Below are positions 16,811 to 26,831 of a DNA stretch of 64,000 bases, one piece after another. This stretch comes from Polystyrenella longa (GTDB lineage: Bacteria; Planctomycetota; Planctomycetia; Planctomycetales; Planctomycetaceae). Each line of letters starts with the position of its first letter. Within the stretch, counting starts at the first letter, position 1. Below the pieces are notes generated by a model. It did not search any database. It saw only the letters and a list, made by a program, of their open reading frames with translations, and had not been told where the DNA came from. A program made the position numbers and the translations under genes. The DNA lies in contig NZ_CP036281.1 of assembly GCF_007750395.1 (NCBI RefSeq), positions 2,441,001 to 2,505,000 on the forward strand. The letters are read 5' to 3'.

Positions 16811-18280
16811 TTATTTCCCTACGGGAATGTGTAGTCGAGTCGTCGCGGGGTATCCGTCGGTGGAAGTGCGGCGGACCGTGACGATATAATTTCCAGGTTG
16901 GTTGTATTGATGTTTTACGACGGCATATCCATCTGGATCGAAAGGTTTGCTATCGCTGGGCGACTCCGTTACGAAAACGGGTGATCCGTCTCCAAAGTCC
17001 CATTCTTCTTTTCCCCCCTGCATACGAAATGCACGAACTTTGAATGTGATTTCGTCACCCGCTTTCAGGTTCTGGCTGGGATAATAATTCGCATTGAGAC
17101 TAGGCGGATAGTGCTGCAGGTCCTTTGGATCGAGCACAATCACCGAAGTGAAATCGTAGTCGACATTGCCCTCTTCGTCCGAGACTTTGAGTGTCTCTGT
17201 GAAGTACCCTGGTTGGGGATAGACTTTGGAGAACTGAGGCGATTTTTCAGTTGTTCCATCATCGAAAATCCACTCATATAGCAGATCACCTTCAGCGCTC
17301 CATGATCGACTGCCGTCTAAAGTCGTCTCCTGGCCAGCCACAATGAAATGTCCCGGGCGCGCATTAGCGATGATGTTCAAGCCTTCGTCACGAATGCAGA
17401 TTTCCCGCATAATGGCGTAACCCGCTTGCGTACCCCATTCACCTGAAGGTTGTTTGCTTTTCATCTCGAAGTGAAGATGAGACCAGCCACCACTTGCACC
17501 TTCTTTCCCAGCGGTACCAATACGGGTTCCCATTTTGATGAAAGTTCCCGGTTGAATGGCGGGATCAATTTCTTTCAAGTGCGAGTACCGGTAATACCAA
17601 CCGCGACCGTCCAGAAGATATACAACATCGTAGCGCGGACTGGTGGGTGTTCCTTCCCGATGACCTTCCAGAACTTCCTCACCTCGCTGTACAACCAGAG
17701 CGTCCGTGGCGGCAATCACTTCAACGAGTCCTTCACTGGCACCGATATCGAGACCAGAGTGATAGTAGATTCTTTTCAGAATGGAATTCCCACCGTCGAC
17801 TGTCTCATTGTCGAACCAGGTGCGCGTGGCCAACCAATCCTGTTTGACGGGATAAATCATCGTTCCCGGCGTGACCAGAGGTGAATCAACGGGCCAGAGT
17901 CGGAAACGGGCATCTTTTTTCAAACCCCAGAAGGCCGGTGTGCCATTGCTGTTAAGTCCTTTGGTCACAGTGCAGTCGATTTTGACCGATCCCACTGGCT
18001 TGGGTAGCAGATAACATCCGCCTTTCAAGTGGACCTCTTCTCCGTCGACGAGTAATTTCAGGTCGCTACTACGCACTGCAAGCCGGATAGGATCGCGGTG
18101 TTCTTTCAGTTCGAGTAACTTCACTGTGCACTCGGAACCGTCACATAAAGGGACAGTCGCTTCCTCACCAATATTCAAATCAATAACTCGAACGAGCGGA
18201 TCGATTTTGTGCAATTCATCGGCGGAGACCGGCAAGTCGGTAGCGAATAAGATCAAACAACAAATCAACAGGCGTCGCAT
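16811..18280 (-). CDS. Exported M23-family peptidase with two PKD domains
   Basis: 489 residues from MRRLLICCLILFATDLPVSA (signal peptide); a longer frame to 18331 would only add a non-signal extension. Residues ~140-290 are a LytM/M23 domain with zinc ligands H174xxxD178 (YHSGLDIG) and H268-L-H270 (GWSHLHFEM). Two PKD-type beta-sandwiches follow, around 305-390 (EWIFDDGTTE) and 400-489 (WDFGDGSP). M23 enzymes cut peptide cross-bridges, though the domain is sometimes inactive; the classical metal ligands are present here. It lies between the BNR protein (92-bp gap) and the CBM9-like protein (2-bp gap). Confidence 0.88.
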   Translation of the reverse strand: MRRLLICCLILFATDLPVSADELHKIDPLVRVIDLNIGEEATVPLCDGSECTVKLLELKEHRDPIRLAVRSSDLKLLVDGEEVHLKGGCYLLPKPVGSVKIDCTVTKGLNSNGTPAFWGLKKDARFRLWPVDSPLVTPGTMIYPVKQDWLATRTWFDNETVDGGNSILKRIYYHSGLDIGASEGLVEVIAATDALVVQRGEEVLEGHREGTPTSPRYDVVYLLDGRGWYYRYSHLKEIDPAIQPGTFIKMGTRIGTAGKEGASGGWSHLHFEMKSKQPSGEWGTQAGYAIMREICIRDEGLNIIANARPGHFIVAGQETTLDGSRSWSAEGDLLYEWIFDDGTTEKSPQFSKVYPQPGYFTETLKVSDEEGNVDYDFTSVIVLDPKDLQHYPPSLNANYYPSQNLKAGDEITFKVRAFRMQGGKEEWDFGDGSPVFVTESPSDSKPFDPDGYAVVKHQYNQPGNYIVTVRRTSTDGYPATTRLHIPVGK

Positions 18281-18372
18281 GAAAAAGAGGCTTTCGTTTC
18301 GCTTTAAGATGTCGATTAAATATGAAGGCATAAAAAGAAAATATGGATCATCAAAAACTCCAATGGGCTGAA

Positions 18373-19533
18373 TTACTTTTCAAGTCGAGCATCCAACTCG
18401 GCTAGTTTCAGTCTGACGCTGACGATGTACGGTGCTTCGCCCGCAGTCCAGTGCCCATAAGTCGTCAGCACAAACGTTCCATCCGGCAGCAGGATGTTTC
18501 CAGGGTAGGAACAGTCTGCCCCCTTGGTGTTATCCATCAAACGAATGCGGTACTCTCCTTCGCGACCTTCGACGATATCGTCATAGGTTCCGACCCAGGC
18601 GACCCAATCCCCTTTGGTCGCACTCTCCAAGGTGGTGTCGCGGAAAGTGATGAGCAGTCGGCCATCATTGGCATAGCGTGCCTGATGCCGGTCACCCGTC
18701 AGTGCGGCTGGCAATTCGCGTGGTTCACTCCAGGTAACGCCTTCATCTTCGGAGAAGATGACATAGCTATTATGCTGTCGGCTGTTCTCACGCAACAGAA
18801 CGGCGAGTTGATTGCCATCGGGAGATCGCACAATTCCTGGTTCACACAGATGAGCCTCTGGGAGAAAGGCAATCGCTTCCGGTTGGCTCCAGGTTAGGCC
18901 GCCATCGGAAGAGAGTGATTGATAAACGTGGAATTCGATTGGTTTACTTTGTTTGCTATCTTCACGAATAAAGCGACCATCATCATGGAACAACGTCAGG
19001 TAACGACCATCTTTTAGCCGGACCAGATCGGCCATGGCGACAATGCCCCCAAAGTCACCAATCGGTTCCAGCGGGGACCAGGTCAGACCATCGTCTTCCG
19101 AGACTGCCATTCGGATGGGATATAGTCCAGAGAACATGATCAAACGTTTGACACCCTGCGGATCCACAACCCGGTATAAGGTGGGGACCTCTCTCGATGT
19201 CGCCCAGTTTTCCGGCACAGTCAAACGGTCGGACCAGGTGAGCCCACCATCTTCCGACCGTTTCATCACAATGCCTCCTTTTCCATGTCCCTTCGGATAG
19301 ACGGCGATGATCGTTTTCTTGTCTTCTAACAGCACGGTTGTCGGGTGACCGAGGTATTGTCCCTCTTCGCGGTCGACGATGATTTGTCGATCTGATTCTC
19401 CGGAGATATCGATGATAGGAATCGTGTAACCTCGGGTCACAGGTTCTGCGGCGGAAACCGACGTGTTCAAACCGGTCAAGAACAACGCTGCAACCATCCC
19501 GCAGAGCGGGAAGATAGGACGGAGATGAAGCAT
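18373..19533 (-). CDS. Exported sialidase-like BNR-repeat protein
   Basis: About 386 residues from MLHLRPIFPLCGMVAALFL, a signal peptide ending SVSAA; an ATG 9 codons earlier (19560) is also possible. Four Asp-box repeats are visible: SEDGGLTWSDR, SEDDGLTWSPL, SSDGGLTWSQP and SEDEGVTWSEP, the signature of six-bladed sialidase propellers. The C-terminal part has LLPDGTFVLTTYGHW. Substrate could be sialic acid or another exposed sugar; many planctomycete members are not true sialidases. It heads the three-gene exported operon. Confidence 0.87.
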   Translation of the reverse strand: MLHLRPIFPLCGMVAALFLTGLNTSVSAAEPVTRGYTIPIIDISGESDRQIIVDREEGQYLGHPTTVLLEDKKTIIAVYPKGHGKGGIVMKRSEDGGLTWSDRLTVPENWATSREVPTLYRVVDPQGVKRLIMFSGLYPIRMAVSEDDGLTWSPLEPIGDFGGIVAMADLVRLKDGRYLTLFHDDGRFIREDSKQSKPIEFHVYQSLSSDGGLTWSQPEAIAFLPEAHLCEPGIVRSPDGNQLAVLLRENSRQHNSYVIFSEDEGVTWSEPRELPAALTGDRHQARYANDGRLLITFRDTTLESATKGDWVAWVGTYDDIVEGREGEYRIRLMDNTKGADCSYPGNILLPDGTFVLTTYGHWTAGEAPYIVSVRLKLAELDARLEK

Positions 19534-19768
19534 GAAAAAGCTTTCTGAAGAGTGAGTCATTCAATGTGTGGAAATCAGTTGTTCACCTCCAACTTTAAAC
19601 GGTTTCGCAGGCAACAGCAACCAAACAGTTCCGATTCGGGATTTCAGATGAGATTCAAATTCGGGTCCCCGTTTGAGACCGCTTGCTCAAATGTCGGGAA
19701 CTGATTACAACGAGAGAGAATTGATTCTCCAACTTTAAGCTATCATCACACAAGGATGCTGTTTTTCG

Positions 19769-20692
19769 ATGCCCCTGGATCCCCAAGCAGAAGATTTTCT
19801 GCAGAAGTATTACAAATTGAATCTGCCTCCACTGTCTGAAATGACCGTTCAGAATCTGCGGAGTATGGTGGCCCCCGCGACGGGAGATCTCGAACCGGTC
19901 TCTCGAATCGAAAATCTGGATATTCCCGGCCCACACGGCGAGATCAGCATTCGTATCTATTATCCACAGCTATCCGAACTCGAATCGCCTCGTTCAGCTA
20001 TCGTGTATTTCCATGGTGGTGGCTGGGTCACAGGCAATCTCGATGCTTACGATCATCTCTGTTGTGCGCTCTGTAATCGATCCGAAAGTATTGTCGTCTC
20101 CGTCCATTATCGTTGCGCTCCCGAGCACCCCTTCCCCATTCCGCTGGACGATTCTTATGCAGCGACAAAATGGGTTGCCGACCACCTGACGGGTTGGGAT
20201 ATTCCAGTGGAGAAGCTGGTCGTCATGGGAGACAGCGCCGGTGGAAATCTCGCCGCCGCGACTTGCTTGAAAGCACGCGATGCAAATGAACCTCGCATTG
20301 GTTATCAGGTATTGATTTATCCCATCACCGACTACAACCTGCAGACTGTTTCATATCGAGAAAATGCAGAAGGATATATGTTGACGCGTGATTCGATGGC
20401 TTGGTTCTGGGAGCAATACGTGCCCGAGGAACTCGATCGTCACGATCCCTTAGTCTCTCCTCTGCGGACTGATGAGCTGAAGGGACTGCCTCCCGCATAC
20501 TTACTCACCTGTGAGTTTGATCCTCTGCGAGATGAAGGGATTGCCTACGGACGTAAACTGCAGGAACAAGCCGTTCCAGTTCAATTCGTCCATTGCTCCG
20601 GTATGATTCATGGATTCTTTCGCCGAGTCGATATATTTAATCTTTCACTGATAAAGGTTCAAGAAATCGCTGACGCCATTCATGAACTCTGA
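19769..20692 (+). CDS. HSL-type alpha/beta hydrolase (esterase)
   Basis: 307 residues with the hormone-sensitive-lipase group features: oxyanion motif FHGGGW (81-86), nucleophile GDSAGGN with Ser156, and a catalytic His in SGMIHGFFR near the C-terminus, with the acid in ACEFDPLRDEG-type context (TCEFDPLRDEG). No signal peptide, so cytoplasmic. It hydrolyses short-chain esters; natural substrate unknown. It precedes the ATP-grasp ligase by 51 bp on the same strand. Confidence 0.92.
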   Translation: MPLDPQAEDFLQKYYKLNLPPLSEMTVQNLRSMVAPATGDLEPVSRIENLDIPGPHGEISIRIYYPQLSELESPRSAIVYFHGGGWVTGNLDAYDHLCCALCNRSESIVVSVHYRCAPEHPFPIPLDDSYAATKWVADHLTGWDIPVEKLVVMGDSAGGNLAAATCLKARDANEPRIGYQVLIYPITDYNLQTVSYRENAEGYMLTRDSMAWFWEQYVPEELDRHDPLVSPLRTDELKGLPPAYLLTCEFDPLRDEGIAYGRKLQEQAVPVQFVHCSGMIHGFFRRVDIFNLSLIKVQEIADAIHEL

Positions 20693-20743
20693 GTTCGTCA
20701 GTTCAGACCGTTCAGCCATACTTCTCATCCTGAAAGCAAGTTG

Positions 20744-21643
20744 ATGCGCGTCGGTATTCTGAGTCATTCCGAGAGCTGGTATTACCGGGAACTGAATCGC
20801 GCCCTGACAGATCGCGGTCATCAAACGGTCTTGCTCGACTTCCATCAACTGACCGCTTCTCTATGCGAGAATGACATCTTATTTGACGGTAAATTTGATG
20901 GTAAACAGGAATCGTCGGTCAATCTGTTGGAATTGGATGCGATACTCGTTCGTTCCATGCCAGCGGGTTCACTGGAGCAAGTCATCTGGCGGATGGATTT
21001 GCTTTCGCGATTGGAAGCTCAGGGAGTTCAGGTACTGAATAAACCGAAAGGGTTGGAATGTGCCATCGATAAATACCTGACGACCGCCCGACTGCAATCG
21101 GCTGGATTGCCTGTTCCCCCTACTATTGTTTGTGAATCGACAGATCAGGCGTGTGAAGCGTTCGAAACATTGGGAGGCGATGTCGTTGTAAAACCGTTAT
21201 TCGGTTCTGAAGGACGCGGCATCATTCGAATGTCGGATCCTGACCTCGCTTGGCGAACATTTCGAACCTTGGAAGCGACTGCCTCTGTCCTGTATCTACA
21301 GAAATTCATTCAGCACGAGGGGGCCGACATCCGGGGTCTTATTCTGAATGGACACCTGGTAGGCGGAATGAAGCGATTGGCGGGGAATAATTTTCGGACG
21401 AATATCTCCGTCGATGGAACACCCACCCGCTACGAATTGACAGAACACGAAGAGCAACTTTGCCTGCAGGCGGCGGCAACGGTGGGAGTCGAGTTTGCCG
21501 GAGTCGACCTTTTATATGATTGTCAGTCGGGACAGCCCTATGTGCTGGAAGTGAACGGAGTCCCCGGTTGGCGTGCACTGGAGCAGGTGAACCAGATCAA
21601 CGTTGCTGATATCCTCGTAGAAGAGCTGGCATCGCGATCCTGA
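20744..21643 (+). CDS. RimK-type ATP-grasp ligase, MptN-like
   Basis: 299 residues from ATG at 20744 (a TTG sits one codon earlier). The ATP-grasp fold is shown by VVKPLFGSEGRGI (nucleotide-binding loop), FIQHEGADIRGLIL and the metal-binding end YVLEVNGVPGWRALEQVN. These ligases add amino acids, usually glutamate, to a carboxylate. In planctomycetes the same subfamily includes the tetrahydromethanopterin:glutamate ligase of C1 metabolism. The nearby methenyl-H4MPT cyclohydrolase (27982-28950) makes that role plausible but not proven. Confidence 0.8.
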   Translation: MRVGILSHSESWYYRELNRALTDRGHQTVLLDFHQLTASLCENDILFDGKFDGKQESSVNLLELDAILVRSMPAGSLEQVIWRMDLLSRLEAQGVQVLNKPKGLECAIDKYLTTARLQSAGLPVPPTIVCESTDQACEAFETLGGDVVVKPLFGSEGRGIIRMSDPDLAWRTFRTLEATASVLYLQKFIQHEGADIRGLILNGHLVGGMKRLAGNNFRTNISVDGTPTRYELTEHEEQLCLQAAATVGVEFAGVDLLYDCQSGQPYVLEVNGVPGWRALEQVNQINVADILVEELASRS

Positions 21644-21748
21644 GTGACTGGCTGCAGTGAGTGACAAACCGGATCCATGTCGCTTGAAACTCATATTTGT
21701 AAAGACTTATGCTTGACAGCTGCTGTTTCAAATGTGAGACTTTATTTC

Positions 21749-22591
21749 ATGAGCAAAACTGCATCCTCAAGCGAGGAACCTAAAAAGTCCTACCGCGCCC
21801 CTGCCCTGGAAAAAGGGCTCGATGTTCTGGAATTAATGGCGAATGCACCGCACGCCATGAATTTGACGGACATTGCGCGCGAGCTGGGACGCACTAAGCA
21901 GGAACTTTTCCGAATAATGGCTTCTCTGCAGAGCAGAGGCTACCTGTTACGTGATGAAGCTCAGCGATACAGAGCCAGTACAAAGATGTTCGAACTCGGT
22001 TCACGCAACTATTCGACGCAGGCGCTGGTCGCACGTTCGATGCCGCATATGGAGCGGCTGGTGGATGAACTGGGAGAATCCTGCCATCTAAATATTATCG
22101 TGCAGGACCGAATGATGGTGGTTGCGAGAGCGGAATGTCCTTCGGATGTTTCTCTGGCGGTGCGAGTGGGTGCCGCTTTTCAGTTGCACCAACGGATTTC
22201 CGGCCGAGTTGCCCTCGCCTTTATGAACGAGGAACGGCTGGCTCAGTATTGGGAGCGAGTTTGTGAACCTGCGGACGTGGTCGAAACCATCGAAATGGAA
22301 CTCAAACAAATCCGCCTTAATGGTTTTGATTTAGCCGACAGTCCCTTGCTGCGTGGCGTAAAAGATTGTGCCGTTCCTATTATTAAAGGGAACTGCCATC
22401 TCTTAGGAGTATTGTGCGTGTCTTATTTAACACGCGTGGACGAAGCCATCGATCGGGAATCGTTGCCCGAATTCCTGAAACAAACGGCCCTTTCCATCGT
22501 CGCTGAATTCAGTCCTCAACCGGAAATAATGGATGAGGACGGTATCGAATTCACGGAACTGGCCGAGTCTCTGACGAGATCAATCAAATAA
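21749..22591 (+). CDS. IclR family transcriptional regulator
   Basis: 280 residues from MSKTASSSEEPKKSYRAPAL. A winged helix is at ~20-85: LEKGLDVLELMANAPHAMNL, DIARELGRTKQELFRIMASL, RGYLLRDEAQRY. The effector domain follows with GESCHLNIIVQDRMMVVARA and DCAVPIIKGNCHLLGVLCV. A possible promoter (TTGAAA 21684-21689, TATGCT 21708-21713, 18-bp spacer) lies upstream. The next gene, a DUF1549 cytochrome, starts 6 bp after this stop, so the regulator is in one transcript with the exported redox proteins it may control. Confidence 0.92.
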   Translation: MSKTASSSEEPKKSYRAPALEKGLDVLELMANAPHAMNLTDIARELGRTKQELFRIMASLQSRGYLLRDEAQRYRASTKMFELGSRNYSTQALVARSMPHMERLVDELGESCHLNIIVQDRMMVVARAECPSDVSLAVRVGAAFQLHQRISGRVALAFMNEERLAQYWERVCEPADVVETIEMELKQIRLNGFDLADSPLLRGVKDCAVPIIKGNCHLLGVLCVSYLTRVDEAIDRESLPEFLKQTALSIVAEFSPQPEIMDEDGIEFTELAESLTRSIK

Positions 22592-22597
22592 GCATAG

Positions 22598-25117
22598 ATG
22601 AAAAATATGAAACGGATATCGTCACAATTGATCAATGAAAATAGAAGCCGCTGGTTCTTAGCCAGCCTGGCTATGATCGCTGTCTGTCTGCTCTGTTCTT
22701 CTGACGCGAAAGCTGCAGAGAAACCGACGGAAGAACAACTCCGATTCTTCGAAACGAAGATTCGTCCCTTGCTGCTAAACTCCTGTGTAGATTGCCACAG
22801 CGAAGATCTGGCCGAGTCTGATTTGCGACTCGACAATCTGGCCGGCATGCTGCATGGGGGAAAAGCAGGACCGGCTCTGATTCCGGGGAAACCAGCCAGT
22901 AGCTTGATTATCACAGCCATTGGGTATCAGGATGGCACATTACAGATGCCGCCCGATGAGAAACTGCCCAAGTCAGCCATTGCTGACCTGAAGCGGTGGG
23001 TCGAAATGGGAGCACCACACCCGGAAAGTGATCAGATTACGGACACTATAAAAAAATCGGGTGTCGATTTTGAAGCAGGCCGTCAGCATTGGGCATTTCA
23101 GCCAGTTCAAAAACCGGAAATCCCCCAGTTAACAGCAACATCAGAAGAATGGGTCAAAAACCCGATTGATGCGTTTATTCTCAAATCACTTGAAAACCAA
23201 CAGCTTCAACCGCTCGCACCTGCTGACAAACGGACTTTGATTCGTCGCGCAACGTTTGATTTAACAGGCTTGCCTCCCAAACCGGAAGAAATCGATGCTT
23301 TCCTGGCAGACGATTCGCCGGAGGCATTTTCGACTGTTGTCAACAGATTGCTCGATTCGCCTCATTACGGAGAACGCTGGGGGCGTCACTGGCTCGATGT
23401 CGCACGCTACGCCGATTCCAATGGACTTGATGAGAACGTCGCCCATGGTAACGCCTGGCGATATCGCGACTATGTGATTGAGTCGCTCAATAATGACAAA
23501 CCTTACGATCAGTTTTTGCAAGAACAACTCGCCGGAGATCTGCTGAACGCGGTAGAACCCGAGACCGACTACCATCTGAAAAACGAGCGACTGATCGCGA
23601 CAGGCTTTCTGTCTCTTGGTCCTAAAGTGCTGGCCGAAGTTGATTCGATAAAGATGGAAATGGACATCATCGACGAGCAGCTTGATACGGTTGGACGCTC
23701 CTTGATGGGTCTGACACTCGGGTGCGCTCGCTGCCACGACCATAAATTTGATCCGGTGGCTCAAGCCGACTACTATGCCATGGCTGGCATTCTGAAAAGC
23801 ACGAAGACGATGGAGAGTTTCAAGATCGTCGCCAAATGGAACGAAAACGAGATTGCATCCCCCGATCAACAAGCTCAGAAAGAAGCTCAACAGGCGAAGA
23901 TCGAAGCTAAAAAAACAGAGATCACAGGGTTAGTTGCCTCAGCAACGGAAAGCTTGAAACAACGTCTGGCACCCGATGGAAAGCTTTCTGAGAAACCCGA
24001 AACACAATTCACTGCTGAAGAACAGACTCAATTAAAAACACTCCGTGAAGAGCAGAAAAATCTGGAAGCCAACCTTCCTGTACTTCCCACCGCGATGAGC
24101 GTGAAAGAGGGCGAGGCTGAGGACATTCAGATCCATATTCGAGGATCACACCTGACCTTGGGAGATACCGTCGCACGCGGATTCCCGCAGGTCATTGAAA
24201 TTCCCGTTGAATACAAGATTCCCGACGCCCAGAGTGGTCGTCTTGAATTGGCTAACTGGCTAACCAATAAAGAGCATCCATTGATGCCAAGGGTCATGGT
24301 CAATCGCATTTGGCGCTGGCATTTCGGTGAAGGAATCGTAACGACTCCGGACAATTTTGGTTTACAAGGCTCGAAACCAACACATCCTCAATTGCTGGAT
24401 TGGTTGGCGGCGACCTTTATTGAGAAAGGGTATTCGCTGAAAGAAATGCATCGCTTAATGATGCTGTCGAGTACCTATCAGATGAGTAGCGAATATGATG
24501 AGACTACTGCGGAACGTGATCCGGGCAACGTCTACTACTGGCGATTCAACGCACGTCGACTGGAAGCGGAGTCGATTCGAGACGCTGTTCTAGCCGTCGC
24601 CGAAACATTGGATCGCGAAATGGGGGGCAATTTACTTAACGTCGATAACCGGGCCTTTGTTTTTAATCATGAGTCGAAAGAAAATGTGGACTACGATTTT
24701 GGTCGTCGTTCTATCTATCTCCCCGTGATACGTAATCACCTGCATCCCGTATTCTCACTGTTTGATTATGCCGATGCGAGTGTTTTAAATGGAGACCGTC
24801 AGACGAGTACAGTCGCCACCCAAGCGCTCTTTCTGATGAACTCACCCTTCCTGGAAGAGCAGACAACGGCGTATGCGAACTGGTTGATTGCCCAGGAATC
24901 AGAAGTTCCGGCTCGCACCAACCTGTTATACGTCAAAAGCTACGGACGACTTGCTACTACTGAAGAGCAGGAGCGGGTACAGAATTTTCTCGCCGAGTTT
25001 CCCGACGTCTGGAAGAGTGATCATCCAGATGCGGAAGAGTCAGCGGTGACGGCGGCAACCTGGCAGGCCTTGTGCCATGCCGTTCTAGCGGCGAACGAGT
25101 TTACTTACCTGCGATAA
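22598..25117 (+). CDS. PSCyt1/DUF1549/DUF1553 exported cytochrome
   Basis: 839 residues, a planctomycete-specific architecture. N-terminal hydrophobic segment (residues ~20-40) for export, then the PSCyt1 domain with a c-type heme motif C63VDCH, DUF1549 (~184-390) with a second CxxCH motif C376ARCH in the family hallmark CARCHDHKFDP, a charged coiled-coil stretch (~425-490), and DUF1553 (~555-815) starting RLELANWLTNKEHPLMPRV. Function is unknown, thought to be a periplasmic redox or polymer-degrading partner of DUF1501 proteins, one of which follows. Confidence 0.95.
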   Translation: MKNMKRISSQLINENRSRWFLASLAMIAVCLLCSSDAKAAEKPTEEQLRFFETKIRPLLLNSCVDCHSEDLAESDLRLDNLAGMLHGGKAGPALIPGKPASSLIITAIGYQDGTLQMPPDEKLPKSAIADLKRWVEMGAPHPESDQITDTIKKSGVDFEAGRQHWAFQPVQKPEIPQLTATSEEWVKNPIDAFILKSLENQQLQPLAPADKRTLIRRATFDLTGLPPKPEEIDAFLADDSPEAFSTVVNRLLDSPHYGERWGRHWLDVARYADSNGLDENVAHGNAWRYRDYVIESLNNDKPYDQFLQEQLAGDLLNAVEPETDYHLKNERLIATGFLSLGPKVLAEVDSIKMEMDIIDEQLDTVGRSLMGLTLGCARCHDHKFDPVAQADYYAMAGILKSTKTMESFKIVAKWNENEIASPDQQAQKEAQQAKIEAKKTEITGLVASATESLKQRLAPDGKLSEKPETQFTAEEQTQLKTLREEQKNLEANLPVLPTAMSVKEGEAEDIQIHIRGSHLTLGDTVARGFPQVIEIPVEYKIPDAQSGRLELANWLTNKEHPLMPRVMVNRIWRWHFGEGIVTTPDNFGLQGSKPTHPQLLDWLAATFIEKGYSLKEMHRLMMLSSTYQMSSEYDETTAERDPGNVYYWRFNARRLEAESIRDAVLAVAETLDREMGGNLLNVDNRAFVFNHESKENVDYDFGRRSIYLPVIRNHLHPVFSLFDYADASVLNGDRQTSTVATQALFLMNSPFLEEQTTAYANWLIAQESEVPARTNLLYVKSYGRLATTEEQERVQNFLAEFPDVWKSDHPDAEESAVTAATWQALCHAVLAANEFTYLR

Positions 25118-25274
25118 GCATTCCTCTTCTCTGTTAGTTGAAATTCTGTTTGTTGAGTTAGGTCTATTGCAAATCGTACAGCGAAAGAGATGAGAACCCA
25201 TCCTGTAATATCAGCTACCAATTAACCCATCAGCGGGGTTCAGGACAGCTTCTACTTGTGAAGAAATAGGGATT

Positions 25275-26726
25275 ATGAAGAAACGTGATTTCGAAGAGAT
25301 GCATGAAGTGCTCAACATGCCCGGGTCCCGTCGGCAGATGCTCAAGCAGAGTGCCGTTGGATTCGGATACCTTGCGCTGGCTTCGATGCTCAGCGGCGAA
25401 TCATTACAGGCTGCGGCTGGTCCGCGTGCATCTTCTGACAGCATGACCCACTTTCCCGCGCGGGCCAAGCGAGTCATCTTTCTGTTTATGAAGGGAGGCC
25501 CTTCCCAGGTCGATACCTTCGATTACAAACCCAAACTTCAAGCGGATACTGGCAAAGAGTTGCCGTTCGACAAACCTCGCGTGCAGTTCGCTCCGACGGG
25601 AAACTTGCTCGCATCACCCTGGAAATTCAAACAATACGGCGAATCGGGAAAACATGTCAGTGAACTTTTTCCGCACGTTGCTGAATGTGTCGATGATATC
25701 TGTTTTCTGAATTCCTGCCACGGTACAAATCCGGCTCACGGTGGCGCCGCTTTGAAATTGCATACCGGGAGCGATAACTTTGTCCGGCCCAGTATGGGGG
25801 CCTGGGTGAATTACGGACTCGGTTCGGAAAACAACAACCTTCCGGGCTTCATTACCATCTGTCCGACACTCGCTCATGGTGGCGTGAAAAACTGGAGTTC
25901 CGCATTCCTTCCGGCTGCCTGTGCGGGAACGCCCTTGGGAAATGCCAGCCTTTCTTCGGAAGAGGCGCGAGTACAATTTATCGAGAACTTAAAACTCTCC
26001 CGTAAATCGCAGCGTGTGCAGCTCGATATGATTCGCCAGATGAATCAGGATCTCCTGAATCGAACAGGTCCGGAATCGGCGCTCGAAGCACGGACGGCAT
26101 CTTTCGAGCTCGCATTTCGGATGCAGTCGGAAATGCCGGATGCGGTCGATCTGACACAAGAGTCCGCCGCGACTCACCATCTCTATGGTCTGGACGAAAC
26201 TGAAACTGCAGATTTCGGACGGCAATGCCTGATGGCACGTCGGTTTTGCGAACGAGGAGTCCGCTTTGTGCAAATCACGCATAGCAATACCCGCGTTCAG
26301 TGGGACCAGCATGGGGAACTTCGCAAGGAGCATCCTATCAACGCGAAGGAAGTTGATAAGCCAATTTCTGGGTTGCTGAAAGACCTGAAACAGCGTGGCT
26401 TGCTTGAAGATACTCTGGTCGTATGGGGGGGGGAGTTTGGTCGAACGCCCACCGTACAAGGGGGCGGCAACGATGGTCGCGACCATAACCCGGAAGGATT
26501 CACGATGTGGATGGCGGGTGGTGGTGTGAAACCGGGGATCTCTTACGGTGCCACGGACGACTACGGATTTTACGCCGTTGAAAACAAAGTTCACGTTCAC
26601 GATATGCACGCGACGCTCCTGCACTTGATGGGCCTTGATCATCTTAAGCTGACCTATCGATATGCGGGTCGCGATTTCCGATTGACCGATGTCGCCGGGA
26701 ATGTCGTGCACGATATCATTGCCTGA
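25275..26726 (+). CDS. DUF1501 exported protein (Tat leader)
   Basis: 483 residues. A twin-arginine-like leader (SRRQMLKQSAVGFGYLALAS) precedes the DUF1501 sulfatase-superfamily fold: RVIFLFMKGGPSQVDTFDYK, LNSCHGTNPAHGGA, the metal-type VVWGGEFGRTPTVQGG and GRDHNPEGFTMWMAGGGVK. DUF1501 proteins are alkaline-phosphatase-superfamily relatives normally paired with DUF1549/DUF1553 proteins, as here (157-bp gap). Substrate not known. Confidence 0.94.
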   Translation: MKKRDFEEMHEVLNMPGSRRQMLKQSAVGFGYLALASMLSGESLQAAAGPRASSDSMTHFPARAKRVIFLFMKGGPSQVDTFDYKPKLQADTGKELPFDKPRVQFAPTGNLLASPWKFKQYGESGKHVSELFPHVAECVDDICFLNSCHGTNPAHGGAALKLHTGSDNFVRPSMGAWVNYGLGSENNNLPGFITICPTLAHGGVKNWSSAFLPAACAGTPLGNASLSSEEARVQFIENLKLSRKSQRVQLDMIRQMNQDLLNRTGPESALEARTASFELAFRMQSEMPDAVDLTQESAATHHLYGLDETETADFGRQCLMARRFCERGVRFVQITHSNTRVQWDQHGELRKEHPINAKEVDKPISGLLKDLKQRGLLEDTLVVWGGEFGRTPTVQGGGNDGRDHNPEGFTMWMAGGGVKPGISYGATDDYGFYAVENKVHVHDMHATLLHLMGLDHLKLTYRYAGRDFRLTDVAGNVVHDIIA

Positions 26727-26831
26727 TTTTGCAGAAGCTTTCCTGATTCCCAAGTGTTGCCGCGACTGAACCTGCAAAACTAATGGGCAGCGCGTTCCCC
26801 AGTCGGTTTTTATCCGAAAAGAACTCCCCTC

